Assembly (NCBI GenBank): GCA_039654915.1
Contig: CM077597.1
Coordinates: forward strand, 37,918,001 to 37,982,000
From: Aquilaria yunnanensis
Taxonomy: Eukaryota; Streptophyta; Magnoliopsida; Malvales; Thymelaeaceae
Length of the DNA: 64,000 bases
Direction of reading: 5' to 3'
Shown here one piece after another: positions 11,267 through 22,283 of this stretch. Within the stretch, counting starts at the first letter, position 1. Each line of letters starts with the position of its first letter. The translations under genes were made by a program, and so were the position numbers. The notes beneath the pieces were generated by a model. The model did not search any database. It was not told the origin of the DNA and saw nothing but the letters and a program-made list of their open reading frames with translations.

Positions 11267-12160
11267 ATGGTTCAAAAGCCTATTCCTATAGCACAGAGCC
11301 CATGTAGTTCTGGTAGGATTCGATGTGAGCTCGAGAGATATTTTTTTCTTATGAATTATGTTGGTGATGTGTTGCTTATGGATCAAGATGAGCCCACAAT
11401 CTACCAACAAGCTATATTGAGGTTAGATTCTAGGAAGTGGCCTAAGGCCATGAAATATGAGATGGAATCCATGTATCATAACCTAGTATGGACTTTGGTT
11501 GATCCACCTAAAGGGGTAAAACCCATAGGGTGCAAATGGTTCTTCAAGAAGAAAACTAACATGGTTGGTAATATGATTACCTTTAAGTGATGATTGGTTA
11601 CAAAAGGTTTCAAGCAAATTCATAGTATTGACTATGATGAGACTTTTTTTTCTTGTTGCCATGCTTAAATCCATATAAATTTTATTGACTATTACTGCAT
11701 ACTATGATTATGAGATATGGCAAATCGATGTCAAAATTGCCTTCTTTTATGGAAAACTACTTGAGGATGTGTACATGTCACAACTTGAGGGTTTTGTCAC
11801 TTTAGAGAATGTTGATAAGGTGTGCTATTTGCAAATGTCCATTTATGGACTAAAGCAAGCTTTTAGGAATTGGAATCTTTGTTTTGATGAAGTAATCAAT
11901 GAGTTTGGTTTCAACAGAATTGAAGATGAACTCTATGAATACAAGAAGGTTAGTGGGAGCACGATTGTCTTCTTGGTGTCATATGTGGATGACATACTAC
12001 TCATTAGGATTGACATTCCCGAGCTACAGTCTATCAAGACTTTGGTAGAAAAATTTTTCTCTATGAAGGACTTGGGTGAAGCGACCATTCTGTTAGGCAT
12101 TAGGACTTATGGAGATATATCATAAAAATTGCACGGCTTAAGTCAAAGTACATAAGTTTA
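11267..12160 (+). pseudogene. Copia reverse transcriptase, first part
   Basis: Blocks of the copia RVT_2 family are visible: KWPKAMKYEMESM and KPIGCKWFFKKK (11430-11560), then WQIDVKIAFFYGKL (11715 on), SIYGLKQAFRNWN, the catalytic YVDDILLI (about 11985-12010) and FFSMKDLGEATILLG. It copies element RNA into DNA in the particle. There is a frame change with stops around 11590-11684. The reading continues to ISLQ at 12160 and is then cut by element B. It resumes after 25346 with VLKKFSMLNSKKGYIP. Confidence 0.85.
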
Positions 12161-12165
12161 CAAGG

Positions 12166-13043
12166 TGATGCCTGTCGGCATCTTCGCTGTATGACATGGT
12201 GAGCCTGGAAGGGACTTTCGGTAAGGGAGGAACGTCTGAAGAAGTGGCTTGCTGGGAGAGATTCCTTGAAATACTCAAAAAATAAGGGTTAGGAGGTCCC
12301 CGGAGAGCTTTTTCGGCAGAGGAGGCTTCGACGCCCAAGTCAGTATTTAGTGAGATGGAGAATGGTAAAAATAAAAGGTATGTTTTTCCTTAAGAGTCCA
12401 CCCACCTACTGAGGCCATTTCCCAAATATTTATAGTAGGATGCAAGGAGAAATCCGCTTGACATAGCCTGCTCAGATCATGAGACGTGTTCTGTCGGATG
12501 TAGTCTGTACCTTCAAGAATGAGGACCTCTAGCCAGCTATAGGCCATCTTGTCCAAGAGCCGGGGCCGTAGTAGGTCTGCGCGTCAGGGCATGTCCGAGG
12601 GCGGCGTGTCAAGACACGTACGAGGGCGGCGTGTTAGGGGCTCCTTAGCCATTTTTGTCGTATTCTTAAGATCCCTTCGGTAAAAGAGACCTTTTCGAAA
12701 TATGAGGATTTTTCCCTGGGTCACTTTGATCATCCGTGCATCCCCTCGGTATGGATGATCCCTTTCGGGGGTGTCTTCCCCTGTCGGAGGAGGTGAGTTT
12801 TACTTCTCTGAAGCCGGTTAGGTCATCCTGCCGAGGATGGTATTGCACCATATTCCCGAGGTTGGTGACCTATTCTGAGGTTAGGTCACTCCCTAGTGAT
12901 GATGGATCACCGAGGTCTACTGTTCGAGGTATCTACCTTCCCGAGGTTGGTGCTCTTTTCCTCGAGGGTGATGCCCACCTTTACTGAGGGTGCCGCTCTG
13001 CCCGAGCTTGTGGGTTTGATGGGCAACAGTGCTTCGGCTATCA
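12166..13043 (-). repeat. 3' LTR of element B (878 bp)
   Basis: The LTR runs from TGATGCCTGTCGGC to TTCGGCTATCA on the + strand. It matches 21900-22283 joined to 24847-25341. On the minus strand TATAAATA is at 12434-12427. The G-box seen upstream of the TATA in the 5' copy is mutated here (gagacgtgtt near 12480). U3 holds repeated short words such as CGAGGTTGGTG, GAGGGTG and a twofold gagggcggcgtgt (12598-12637). Confidence 0.93.
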
Positions 13044-13057
13044 CATGCCCCCCGTTG
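13044..13057 (-). other. Polypurine tract of element B
   Basis: On the minus strand the tract ccaacggggggcatg abuts the LTR start TGATAGCCGAAG. The position and G-run match elements A and C. It is the expected plus-strand primer. Confidence 0.75.
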
Positions 13058-13365
13058 GAAAGTTGAAGTGGAGACTTCACCTTGCAGAATCTTTGGGGGC
13101 ACCTTGTAAGGCCCATAGTAGGACACTGTGTGGGGGACACTTCAATACTGAAGGTGCGTCTTATCAGCCAAGATAGGCGGTAGGTGTCACTCCTTGCCCC
13201 CCGACTAATCCCTTGGTGTCTTCGAGGTGCGCACTTCCTTTCTTTACTTTTTCTACTGCAGGTTAGTGGACCGTCACGTCTCGTAGTCAGGGGCATCACT
13301 TCAAGTATGCGTGCCTAGGTTTTTAGGGTGTCAGAAGGCATGCCCTCATTTCCTGTGTTGGACGG

Positions 13366-13508
13366 CACGTGGCACGCGGTGATTGGCGGGCAGTTGCATC
13401 GGTTACACTAGCCGCATCCTTTCGAGTTCGAGGGGTAATTATGGTGACAATTCGCCTTCGCAGGGTAGTTATGGCAACAATTTGTTACCCCTTTTCGGTC
13501 TATATATA
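13366..13508 (+). promoter_or_regulatory. Antisense-gene promoter of element B (G-box plus TATA)
   Basis: CACGTG at 13366-13371 precedes TATATATA at 13501-13508 by 130 bp. The start codon of the accessory gene follows at 13796, 288 bp past the TATA. Between the boxes lie ggtaattatggtgacaa and gtagttatggcaaca; a similar word, cattatggtgaca, lies between the boxes in D and gtaattacggtgac in A. Function is inferred from conservation. Confidence 0.65.
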
Positions 13509-13795
13509 CCTTCCTTCCCCTCATAACCTTCATTTGCTTTCCTTTGCTTCTGTCTTCTTTTCGTCTACTCTTAAGCTCTTCTTTCTCTTTTACGGCGGTG
13601 CAAGCGGCAGAGCAATTTTCGGTGACCTTTTACGACGGCGTCTACTAATCCAGACTTCGGCAAACATTTCGGTGGGTTTCCCTTTCAGAGGTTCCTCGAT
13701 CTCTTTTGTTTCCATTTTGTCTAGACTCCGAAGTCATTTTCTTATTCCTAAAGTCCTCTGCCATTCTTTCCCGAAGTCATTTCTTTTAGCCGAAT

Positions 13796-16284
13796 ATGTC
13801 TTCCCCTGTCCCCCTCATGTCCGTCCAAACTATTCTCGAGAGCTGGCTCCCTCTCATGTCCCACCCATGTTGTACCACTTCGGAGAAATTAGCTAAGTGG
13901 ACAACTAAGTTTTTCCTTCCTTCTTATGCCATTACCAAGCTACCCCGTCTCGGCCATTTCAGCTTCATGAATAATAGTGGCGAGGTTACTATTTTCTGAG
14001 GCCAACTGAAGGCTGGACTTCGGTTTCCCCCACCGAAGATGATTTGTGACTTTTGCCAATTCCATGGCATAACCGTGAATTAGCTTCCTCCCAGCTCCTA
14101 TTGTTACTTCAACGCTTTCCTCTGCATGTGTGGGGTTTTCAAGATAGAACCCCACTTCATCATTTTCATGCAGTATTACAAAGCTCTATCCGGTCCCGAA
14201 GGGTGGCTTCTATTTCATGCTACCACGGGGATCTGGGAGCAAAAAATACATGTTCACCTTCGACACTAGGGATAGTTGGCGAGGGTGGCAAAGGAAGTTC
14301 TTCTTCTTAATGGTGGCAGAGGCGTGGTCGCACGTGCCGACTAGGTGGGCTTAGGGGACACTGGAGATGGACGTTGTTGATCCCAAGAAGTTGCTAACTC
14401 CTGAGTTGGCAGTGAGGTTTGAGGATTTTGACAGCCGTATCCGAGCTGTCACCGACTGGGATGCTGAGGTCCCACCGCGCTCCTTGTATACCTTCCCCAT
14501 TAGGTGGAACCTTATGACCGAAAAGGTTCTTCGGGAGCTAGGGGTGCTCAAGGAGCATAAAACCGATATCGGCATGCCAGCTCCTGCCATCGACGAGAAG
14601 AAGTCCTAGCTGGTGATGCTCCTTCCGGGGGAGCTCACTAATGAAGCCCTTTTTTAGAGTAAGTTACTTTCCAAATTTTTGGTATAAGTATCCCTTTGGA
14701 CCTATGCTGATATTTTTCCCTTTTTTCAGAGATGGGCGACCAGTCAGCCGTCTTCTACAAATCTTTCTTCCTCGATCAAGCCGAGAAGGGGGAACAGAAG
14801 AAGAAAGCAGCCCCAAAGAGGAGAAAGGCATTTGGAAGCGGGCCGTCTTCGGCTGAGAAGGTGAAGAAGGACCTTCTTCCCTTACCTCTAGAGGACATTG
14901 TGGAGGTCGGGGACCAGGATGAGGTCCAAGCCAACCTACCGCCGGAGCTAGCCATTAGCTCCACTCCCCGGAGTCCTACCATTTTGGCGGACCTCTTGGG
15001 TTCTTCGGTAGGGGGCCCTTCTGCTGAAGAGATTGAGGAGCGTAGAAGAAGCAAGGGCAAACACGTCCCTGCCGAAGTGGAAGAGGTCCACGACTCCGAC
15101 GATGATGTGGCCGAGGTTCCGCCAGGTTTGCCTCTTAGCCATTTCTTTATAAACTTAGACATTTTTAGCACTCTTAATCTTATAGACATATGTTTAAGGG
15201 ACAATGTACTGATGGAACTGCGTCGTGACTTTGTAGAAGAACTGGTGCCCTCAACATGGATGGTGGAGCACGCCCGAAGGCAGGCCCTTCAAGACTCTTA
15301 TATCGTGAAGGATAAGGTTTCGAGGGAGCCTTTCTGGTCTTTCATGGAGGACATGAATTTTTTCTCCGAAGACAGCCAGCAAATGGCTCCCCAAATAACG
15401 AGGGGCGTGCTCACCCAAGCCACCTTCAAATTCGTGGCAGATGAGTGCCTGAACGAGGTGATCCTTGTAGCGAGGATGTCCGAGCACGCTGCCCAGGTAC
15501 TTTCCAGACCCTTCATCTTTTCTCCAAATTTTTCTAAGTGTTTGGTTTTCCTTGTACATCTTTACCAAATGTCCTTCCCCCACTTTTTCACAGCTCTTGG
15601 TGTATAACGGATATTTCAGAGCTTGGGCAGCAAAACAGTCTTCGGTTCGATCTTGGGCCGAAGATCATCTGGAGAAGGCGAAGGTGTTTTGCACCAAGTC
15701 GGGTCAAGAACGCCAAGTTGAGCAAAATAGCCAAGGAGGAGGTTGCCAAACTTCAAGAGGAGTTCTTGAAGGGTCAGGAGGAGCTCTTGAAGGATTTCTC
15801 GCAGAAGATGTCTGACCTCGGCATGAAGGTCGTTGAGCTGACTTTGGCCAACGAGGCCTATTAAAAGGAGAACGAGGAAGACTCTACTCTCCTGACGAAG
15901 GCCCTTGCTAACAATGCCAAGCTTCAGGCCGAGGTTGAGGTGCTGAAGAAGGAGGCAAAGACAAAGAAGAAGATGAAGAAGCTCGAGAATGAGGTCGCAG
16001 AGCTGAGGAACGAGCTGGACGACTTGTCCATCGAAAAAGGCAAGGCAGATCAGGCTACCAAGGTCGCTTATCAAGACGGCTTTTGTCTTGCTCGGCACCA
16101 AGTCTTGGTGAAGTACCGCAACTTTGACTTATCCTTCTTAGCTGTTTTGGACATCCTCGAGGGGCCTCGCTGGACCTGGTCAAAGATTGATCATCTCAAC
16201 CTGCCCTTAGCTCCTCCTTCGACGTCGAAGGCTGCAACAAAGGATGCTGGGGATGGGACTTCTCACGAAGGTGGGGTCCCTTAG
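13796..16284 (+). pseudogene. Antisense accessory gene of element B, four exons, broken
   Basis: This has the same exon plan as the C copy. Exon 1 (13796-14658) has ESWLPLMSHPCCTT, then a block like the Pfam family called putative gypsy type transposon (FPPPKMICDFCQFHG, FNAFLCMCGVF, PHFIIFMQYYKA). Intron 1 is 14659-14729 (GTAAGT..TTTTCAG). Exon 2 starts MGDQSAVFYKSFFLDQ and holds a basic stretch (KRRK). Intron 2 is 15126-15236. Exon 3 is 15237-15496 (260 nt). Intron 3 is 15497-15593. Exon 4 encodes a coiled coil and AYQDGFCLARHQ. Damage includes TGA at 13997 (CGA in C), TAG for the Trp near 14609, a frame change in exon 1 and one near 15700. It sits tail-to-tail with integrase. Confidence 0.75.
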
Positions 16285-16740
16285 GTGTCCAGGGCATCAC
16301 TTTCTCTTCTTCTTTGTAACCTTTTTTTTGTAATGTCCTCCTTGTAACAAAGTGCCTTTTAATAGAATCTTTGTTTTCATTCTAAAATTTGGCTAGGTCT
16401 CAAGACATGTTTTCTTTTAAATAATCTCCGGTTCCAAGGTTAATTTGACCATTTTCAGTCTAGGACCCTCGGTAAGATATATATATATATATTTTTCGCC
16501 CCTCTTATTAACCATATCTAGCACAACACTGGTTCTAGCAGAGCTTGGGCCATTTTTGTTAGCAATGTTTAGCTGATGCGCCCTCGGGGAGAATGTGTGA
16601 CTTTTGCAAGTAAATACTCGCGCCTTGTTCGGTTAGATCTTTTAGGTGGGGCAATTTTCTTCAGAAATCTTTTTTGTACTTAGAAATTTCTAAGTGTACG
16701 ATTTCCTGAAAAATTCTAAGTATAGAATTTTTTCAGAGTA
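16285..16740. other. Spacer between converging gene ends in element B
   Basis: There is no reading frame of note. T-rich stretches such as ttttttttgtaatg follow the accessory-gene stop, as in a 3' untranslated region. A (TA)n microsatellite lies at about 16475-16492. The words ttctaagtgtac and ttctaagtatagaa (16688-16730) form short imperfect repeats. Element C has a comparable spacer at 39021-39408. Confidence 0.6.
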
Positions 16741-16759
16741 TCTGAATGCCATGTGTTCT

Positions 16760-17779
16760 TCAATTCTCCACCTTCAGCATCGCCGAGCTTATAGACTCCT
16801 GATCGTACCTCATCGAGGACCAAATAAGGCCCTTCCCAGTTTGCCCAAAGTACTCTCCGTAAGATGGTCTTCGGGGTTCAAACCCTGCCTTTCGGAGAAC
16901 AAGGTCTCCATTCGCGATTTCCTTTCGCCTGATACGCAGGTTTGTAGCCATGGCTACCCTTTGCTGAAAAGCTTTTCTTCTAAGCTCGGCCACTTCTCTG
17001 TGTTTGTCAATCAGGTTAAGCTTAGTTCTCAGCCCGAGGTTGTTTCCTTCTTCGTCGAACACTTGTATCTTAACCGATGGCTGAACCACCTTGATAGGGA
17101 TAATGGCCTCCGTGCCAAAGACGAGTGAGAAAGGTGTCTCACCTGTGGCCCTTCGGGGCATTGTCCAATAGCTCCATAGCACACTAGGAAGTTCTCCTGG
17201 CCATTTTCCTTTTGCTTCCCTCAATATCTTTTTCAGACCATCTTTTATGGTCCTATTGGACACCTCTACCTGTCCGTTGCTCTGAAGATGAGCTATCGGG
17301 GTGAAGTGTATTTTTATCCCGAGGTCGGTGATGAATTCTTGCAATCCCTTGTCAACAAACTGGGAACCATTGTCGGCCACTATCACCCTCGGTATTCTGA
17401 ATCTGCATACAATGCTCTTCCAAATGAATTTCTGTGTGTCCTTTGCCGAAATGGCTGCCAGGGGCTCTACCTCGACCCATTTAGTAAAGTAATCTACTGC
17501 GACCATGCAAAACTTTACTCCTCTGGGTGCAGTTAGGAGTGGCCCGATGAGGTCAATGCCCCATACTGCAAAGGGACAAGGGTAGTTAGCTGAGTTTATC
17601 AATTCCGAGGGTAGCCTCTGAATGTTGGTGTGTTTTTGGCAATTATGACATTTCTGGACAAACTGCCTCGCGTCCTTTTTTAGGGTGGGCCAAAAGTACC
17701 CCTGGTGGAGTATTACTCCTGCCAAGGCGTCAGTTCCAATGTAGGAACCACAAGTCCCCTCATGGACTTCTTCGAGCAC
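16760..17779 (-). pseudogene. Gypsy integrase of element B (frame intact over 339 codons)
   Basis: The domain order is the integrase HHCC zinc finger (EEVHEGTCGSHIG, then KCHNCQK), the catalytic core with DDE residues (WGIDLIGPL, IVADNGSQF, and the Glu of NGQVEVSNRTIKDGLKK), and a C-terminal part with GETPFSLVFGTEA and GDLVLRKAGFEP. Integrase joins the DNA copy to the host chromosome. This frame has no internal stop, unlike the rest of the pol of B. A stop near 17830 separates it from RNase H. It is a domain of a broken polyprotein rather than a separate gene. Confidence 0.88.
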
Positions 17780-17830
17780 TGTCTCTATGTCCTCTTCACT
17801 GACACACCTTTGTAGTGGACTCGCGTACCC

Positions 17831-18480
17831 CTATCGGTATAACTCTTCCCCGATTAGGAAATATCGTCTGAAATGCCTTTGCACTTTTGCTGCTTCGCGA
17901 GGGTATTCGGGAAGCTCTGAGGTTGTAAGATACCTTTTTATGGGACTTTTCCATCCTCTTTCTGGGGTTGCTATGCTCATTATCGCTATGCTCGGGTGGC
18001 TTAGTATTTCAGTAGACTTTTTTGACTTGGCCAGACTATCTGCTTCGGCATTATCTTGGTGAGGCACATTCTCAATGTGTACTACGTCGAACTTCTGAAT
18101 GAGCTTTGACACAAGCTCGTGATACTTTGCCAAAGTTGGGTCCTTCGCGCTATAGTCTCTTGCCATCTGCCGGACCATTAGCTGAGAATCACTGTGGGCC
18201 TTTAGGTTTCTTACGCCAATTCTTCGTAATATCATACTCATCGAGCTCGATGCACCACTTTGAAAGCCTTCCTGAGTGGTCTACCTTCTTCATGATGTCT
18301 CAAAGAGGCAGGTTGCTTCGGACAATAATGGGGTGGCCTTGGAAATACAGTCGTAGCCTTCTGCTTGAAAGCACCAGGGCGTAAATAGCCTTTTGTAGTA
18401 TGGGGTACCTGACCTCGGCATCGTGCAGGGACTTGCTCACATAATATACTGGCCATTGCTTTACCCCTTCCTCCCTCACA
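17831..18480 (-). pseudogene. RNase H region of element B, with second RNase H truncated
   Basis: The end of the ordinary gypsy RNase H (WPVYYVSKSLHDAEVRYP, about 18460-18400) is followed by RLSKW and CIEL, then by the second, Tat-type RNase H (17831-18241: IGVRNLKAHSDSQLMVRQ, AKYHELVSKLI, AEADSLAKSKK). Compared with C, about 90 residues are missing near 18237, including the segment with the first catalytic Asp (DGAS) and the Glu (AEYEAL). This second enzyme should therefore be inactive. Confidence 0.8.
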
Positions 18481-19530
18481 AGGACCGAACTTAACGCTTT
18501 TTCGGTGACGGTGAGGTATAGTATGAGGGGTTCCCCTTCTCTTGGCTGCCGGAGTGTCGGCAGAAGAGTTAGGTAGACCTTAAGCTCTTCCCAGGCCTTT
18601 TGGCAGTCTTCGTTCCAAGGATGCACCTCGGTACCGTGGTCGCCACCATTTTTTGCTGCCTTGGTGAGGACTTTACAAAACGGTCGGCAGCAATCTCCAT
18701 ATCTAGAGATGAATCTACTGAGGGATGTGATTCTTCCCGTGAGTCTCTGCACATCCTTCATCGTCACGGGAGTTCGCAATCTCAGTATGGCCTTGACTTT
18801 TTCTGGATTGGCGTTCATACCTTTTTCTGACACCATAAATCCAAGGAACTTACTCGTGTTCACCCCAAACACGCACTTTTTAGGGTTGAGACGGATTCTG
18901 AAGGTCCTCAGCTGGTGGAATGTTTCCTCTAAGTCTGTGATATGATTATTAGGCAATTTACTCTTAACTATCATATCATCGACGTAGACTTCCATGTTCC
19001 TTGAAGACCCTGTTCATTAACCTCTGGTACGTGGCTCCTGCATTCTTAATCCCGAAGGGCATTCTAATGTAGCAGTATATACCAACTTTGGTCATGAAGG
19101 TGATTTTTTCCTCATCTTCAGGGTCCATCTTGATTTGACGATACCCACTGAAGGCATCGAGGAAACCCAGGAGGCCATACTCGGCAGTTGAGTGCACCAA
19201 CTGGTCTGTTGGCGGGAATAGATACGAATCTTTAGGGCAAGCATCGTTCACGTTTCGGAAGTCGATGCACATTCGGAGTTTGTCACTCTTTTCCTTTGTG
19301 GTGATAACCACGTTACTAAGCCTTTCGGGGTATTTCACTTCCCTGATTACACCTGCTTCTATTAGGTGTTGGACTTCGGTTTTAACGAAGTTGTTCTTTT
19401 GCGCCAAGAGGCTTCGCTTTTTTTGTCGGATGGGCTTTGCCTCTGGGCGCACCTTAAGGCTATGTTGGATTATGCACTGGTCTACCCCAGGCATGTCCTT
19501 TGGCGAGTAGGCAAACAGATCTTTGTTCAT
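18300..19530 (-). pseudogene. Gypsy reverse transcriptase of element B
   Basis: Two overlapping frames cover the RT. At 19530-18976 are NKDLFAYSPKDMPGVD, KLRMCIDFRNVNDACPKDS, FLDAFSGYRQIKMDPEDE and MPFGIKNAGATYQRLMN. At 18995-18300 are MEVYVDDMIVKSKLPNN (catalytic YVDD), LNPKKCVFGV, KFLGFMVSEKG and the RNase H start. A frame change near 18990 separates them (a short gap after the KEHGSLRR region), so no functional enzyme is made. RT copies the element RNA. Confidence 0.88.
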
Positions 19531-19847
19531 TAAGAGTAAAGATACAAGTTTTTCCTTGTCACCTTCGGCCTATTTTTTCCCTACTTGGGTACTTCGGCCT
19601 GGGACAAGTTCTATATCTTTCATTTCTATTTTCTTGGGGTCTTCTATTTTTTCTTTGCGTCCCCTACGAGTACGGCCTTTGCTTCCATAGTCTGTATGCA
19701 GCTTTTTACTGAGGCCTTCCTTGCTTTGACAAAGAGCTTTCTCACTTCCCCTTGATCGATGAAGATTTCAGCATCACCATCCTTTGTGGCAAAGGTGACA
19801 GTCAAGTATTTGACATCTAGGCGAATGTGGAGGTTTCCTTGTGTCTA

Positions 19848-20757
19848 TCACCCAAGGATGGCATTATATGACGAAGGGATGTCTATGACAATGAACCTTC
19901 TTATTGTAGAGGCAAAAAGCTCATCCTTGTTCTGTAGTGAAGTTCCCCTTAACATCAAAGGAAGGTCAATCCACCCGAGGACAGGAAGTTCGGACGAACC
20001 TACTCCGAAGGTAGGGGAGGTGACAGGCTTGAGATCGCCCTTTGGGATACCCAAATTCGGCAGCAGATGAGAGAATAAGACGTCAGCGTTAGAATCGTCG
20101 TCGAGGAGTACTCTTTTGACGTCCCAACTCCCTATCCTTGCCATAACTAGAAGTGGGTCATCAAGAGGGAATATTATAGTGGATCCATCTTTCTGAAGAA
20201 GCTTTTTCGATGGGTTACCATATTCCATCACCGAGATCTCCCTGGCTTTTCTTCTTCTTTCTGCCGAGGGTAGTCTAGTGGTGATCGTCTGTATTATTCC
20301 AGCTGGAGGTGGCAGATGTCTTTTGGTACTTCGGTTCCGGCGTCTATCGAAATCATATTCCTTATCATCTTCTTTCCTTTCTTCTTCCCCCTCCCCGAAT
20401 CTGTAGGTAGCGTCGAAGTTGGCCCTGCTTTATTAGAGACTCTATGTACTTCCTCAGCTGGAAGCAATCCTCAGCGTCATGCCCATGATCCCGGTGAAAT
20501 TGGCAAAACTTCTTCATATTTTTCTTGTTTTCGGAACTCATGCCCTACGGACGCTGAATCGAGTTTCCTTGCCTTTCCATGGCCAATAATATGTTTGTTC
20601 GGGAGATGTTTAGAGGAGTAAACGACATGGGTCTTTTCCCCTTTTGTGTTTGAGTTTTTCCACCACTCTCGGCTGGATACCGGGGTTGACAGCTTTTGCC
20701 TTCGGGATAGTGATGATTAGGCTTTGATCCTCCCATTCTCAGCTCTTCGGCTATCAT
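19848..20757 (-). pseudogene. Gag nucleocapsid and protease of element B
   Basis: At 20757-20545 are the gag words MIAEELRMGGSKPNHH and SFTPLNISRTNILLAMERQ. The zinc-binding block ([15 protein letters not shown]) lies near 20510-20460. The protease is at 20231-19848, with DPLLVMARIGSWDVKRVLL and active-site region LLDDDSNADVLFSH. C and D have DDG here, so the Gly has changed to Asp. VTSPTFGVGSSELPVLGWI and PSSYNAILG follow. The protease cuts the polyprotein. Stops lie between the two parts. Confidence 0.8.
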
Positions 20758-20764
20758 GTGCTAT

Positions 20765-22072
20765 TCAGTTCTTCGGTAGAACTCGCCAAGGGTGTTTGGA
20801 GGGTCTTTCAAGAACTCGTAAAAGAGTTGCGAGTCCCATCGAAGTCCCCGTATCATGGCGAGGATGCGTACAGAAGTCTGGCACGCTCAGGGCTTCTCGG
20901 TTAAATCTTTCGACATAGTTGTGAATAGTTTCCCCATTTCTCTGTGCTATGTCGAACATCTGGACGGGCATCTTTGCCATCAGCCTGCTGCCAATGAACT
21001 GCTGCGTGAATGCTATGGACAGCTCTTGGAAACTCATTATTGTCCCTGGGGTGAGGGAGTTGTACCATGCAGTTGTAGGACCGGAGACCTCAAAGCATTT
21101 CCAGAGAGTGGCATCATTGGCACCGTGTAGCACCATACTGCGTCTGTACTTGGTCAGGTGTGCTTGAGGGTCACTACGTCCATCATAGGTCTCCAGGCGA
21201 GGGACTCGAAAGTCGCTTGGCATGGGCACTTCTACTGCCATTCGGACGAATGGTGACTCTTCTCCGGTGAAGGTCTCAGATAGCCGTGACCATACTGGTA
21301 TCCGGGTAATCTCCCTTTCTACCTTTTCCAGCCTCTCTAGGATCTTTTCTATGAGGATCGTGGCGCTGGGCTCTCCTCACTGCCTGGAGGTCTCCAGCAA
21401 TGAAGAATGATGCTGCCTTTTCGGGGAATAACTTCAGCGACGGGGAGATTATGATCTTTCCTTCGATGAAGAGGTTCGCCGATGGGAAGTCCAAGCCCCT
21501 GTTGACCCCGTTTCTCCAGTACGTCGGACGTTAGGGGGCATGTCCTCTGTCAAGGATTCATCACGGATGTCCCCGCTCCTCAAACTCCGATGAGTAGATT
21601 TTGGGCTTCTCTCCCGACGGGCTGTTGGCGAGGATGCCCTCCATCTCGAAGGCTGTCGTAACCACCTTTGATCCAATTGTTGGATCATTTTAGCCACAAC
21701 GAAGCATTGAAAATCATGTAGAAAGCTCATCGTAATGGTTAGAGGACGTTGGTCCTCAGGCAAGGAAGTCCCTACGGTGGGTTGCTCGGTTGCCGGTTGA
21801 GCTTCCGGCGTGGATGGGGACTTTAGGAGTTCCTTATCCTTAGAATGCCGAGTCTTAATGATGGCCACCTGAGAGTGTTTTCCCACAAATGGTGCCAGAT
21901 GATGCCCGTCGGCATATTCACTGTATGATATGGTGAGCCTGGAAGGGACTTCCGGTAAGGGAAGAATAATTGAAGAAGGGGCTTCCTGGGAAAGATTCCC
22001 TGAAATACTAAAAAAACAAGGGTTAGGAGGTCCCCAGAGAGCTTTTCCGGTTGAGGAGCCTTCGACGCCCAT
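20765..22072 (-). pseudogene. Gag of element B, starting inside the 5' LTR
   Basis: The N-terminal frame (22072-21449) begins in the LTR and passes the primer site with GHHLAPFVGKHS, then LTITMSFLHDFQ and an Arg/Ser-rich stretch. The capsid core (21241-20765) has DFRVPRLETYDGRSDPQAHL, YRRSMVLHGANDATLWKCF, FTQQFIGSRLMAKMPVQM and YVERFNREALSVPDF, the Retrotrans_gag pattern. Gag forms the particle. The Met at the conserved start (SYSE) reads Ile, and there are frame changes near 21450 and 20830. Confidence 0.82.
21880..21899 (-). other. Primer binding site of element B
   Basis: Directly inside the 5' LTR, the minus strand reads TC then TGGCACCATTTGTGGGAA. Element C has TGGCGCCGTCTGTGGGAA in the same place. 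TGGCGCC starts resemble primer sites for tRNA-Asp-type primers of plant gypsy elements. The exact tRNA is not certain. Confidence 0.6.
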
Positions 22073-22283
22073 GTCAGTATTTAGTGAGATGGAGAATGGT
22101 AAGAATAGAAGGTATGTTTGTCCTTAAGAGTCCACCCACCTACTGAGGCCATTTCCCAGATATTTATAGGAGGATGCAAGGAGAAATCTGCCTGACATAG
22201 CTTGCTAAGATCATGACACGTGTCAGGTAGGATGTAGTCCATACCTTCAGGAATGGGGACCTCTAGTCGGCTATAGGCCATCT

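Noticed and set aside
14732..15607. Unspliced 291-codon reading of the B accessory gene
   Set aside because: It reads through introns 2 and 3. The intron segments are not conserved between copies and their ends are GT..AG, while the exons align with C and D.
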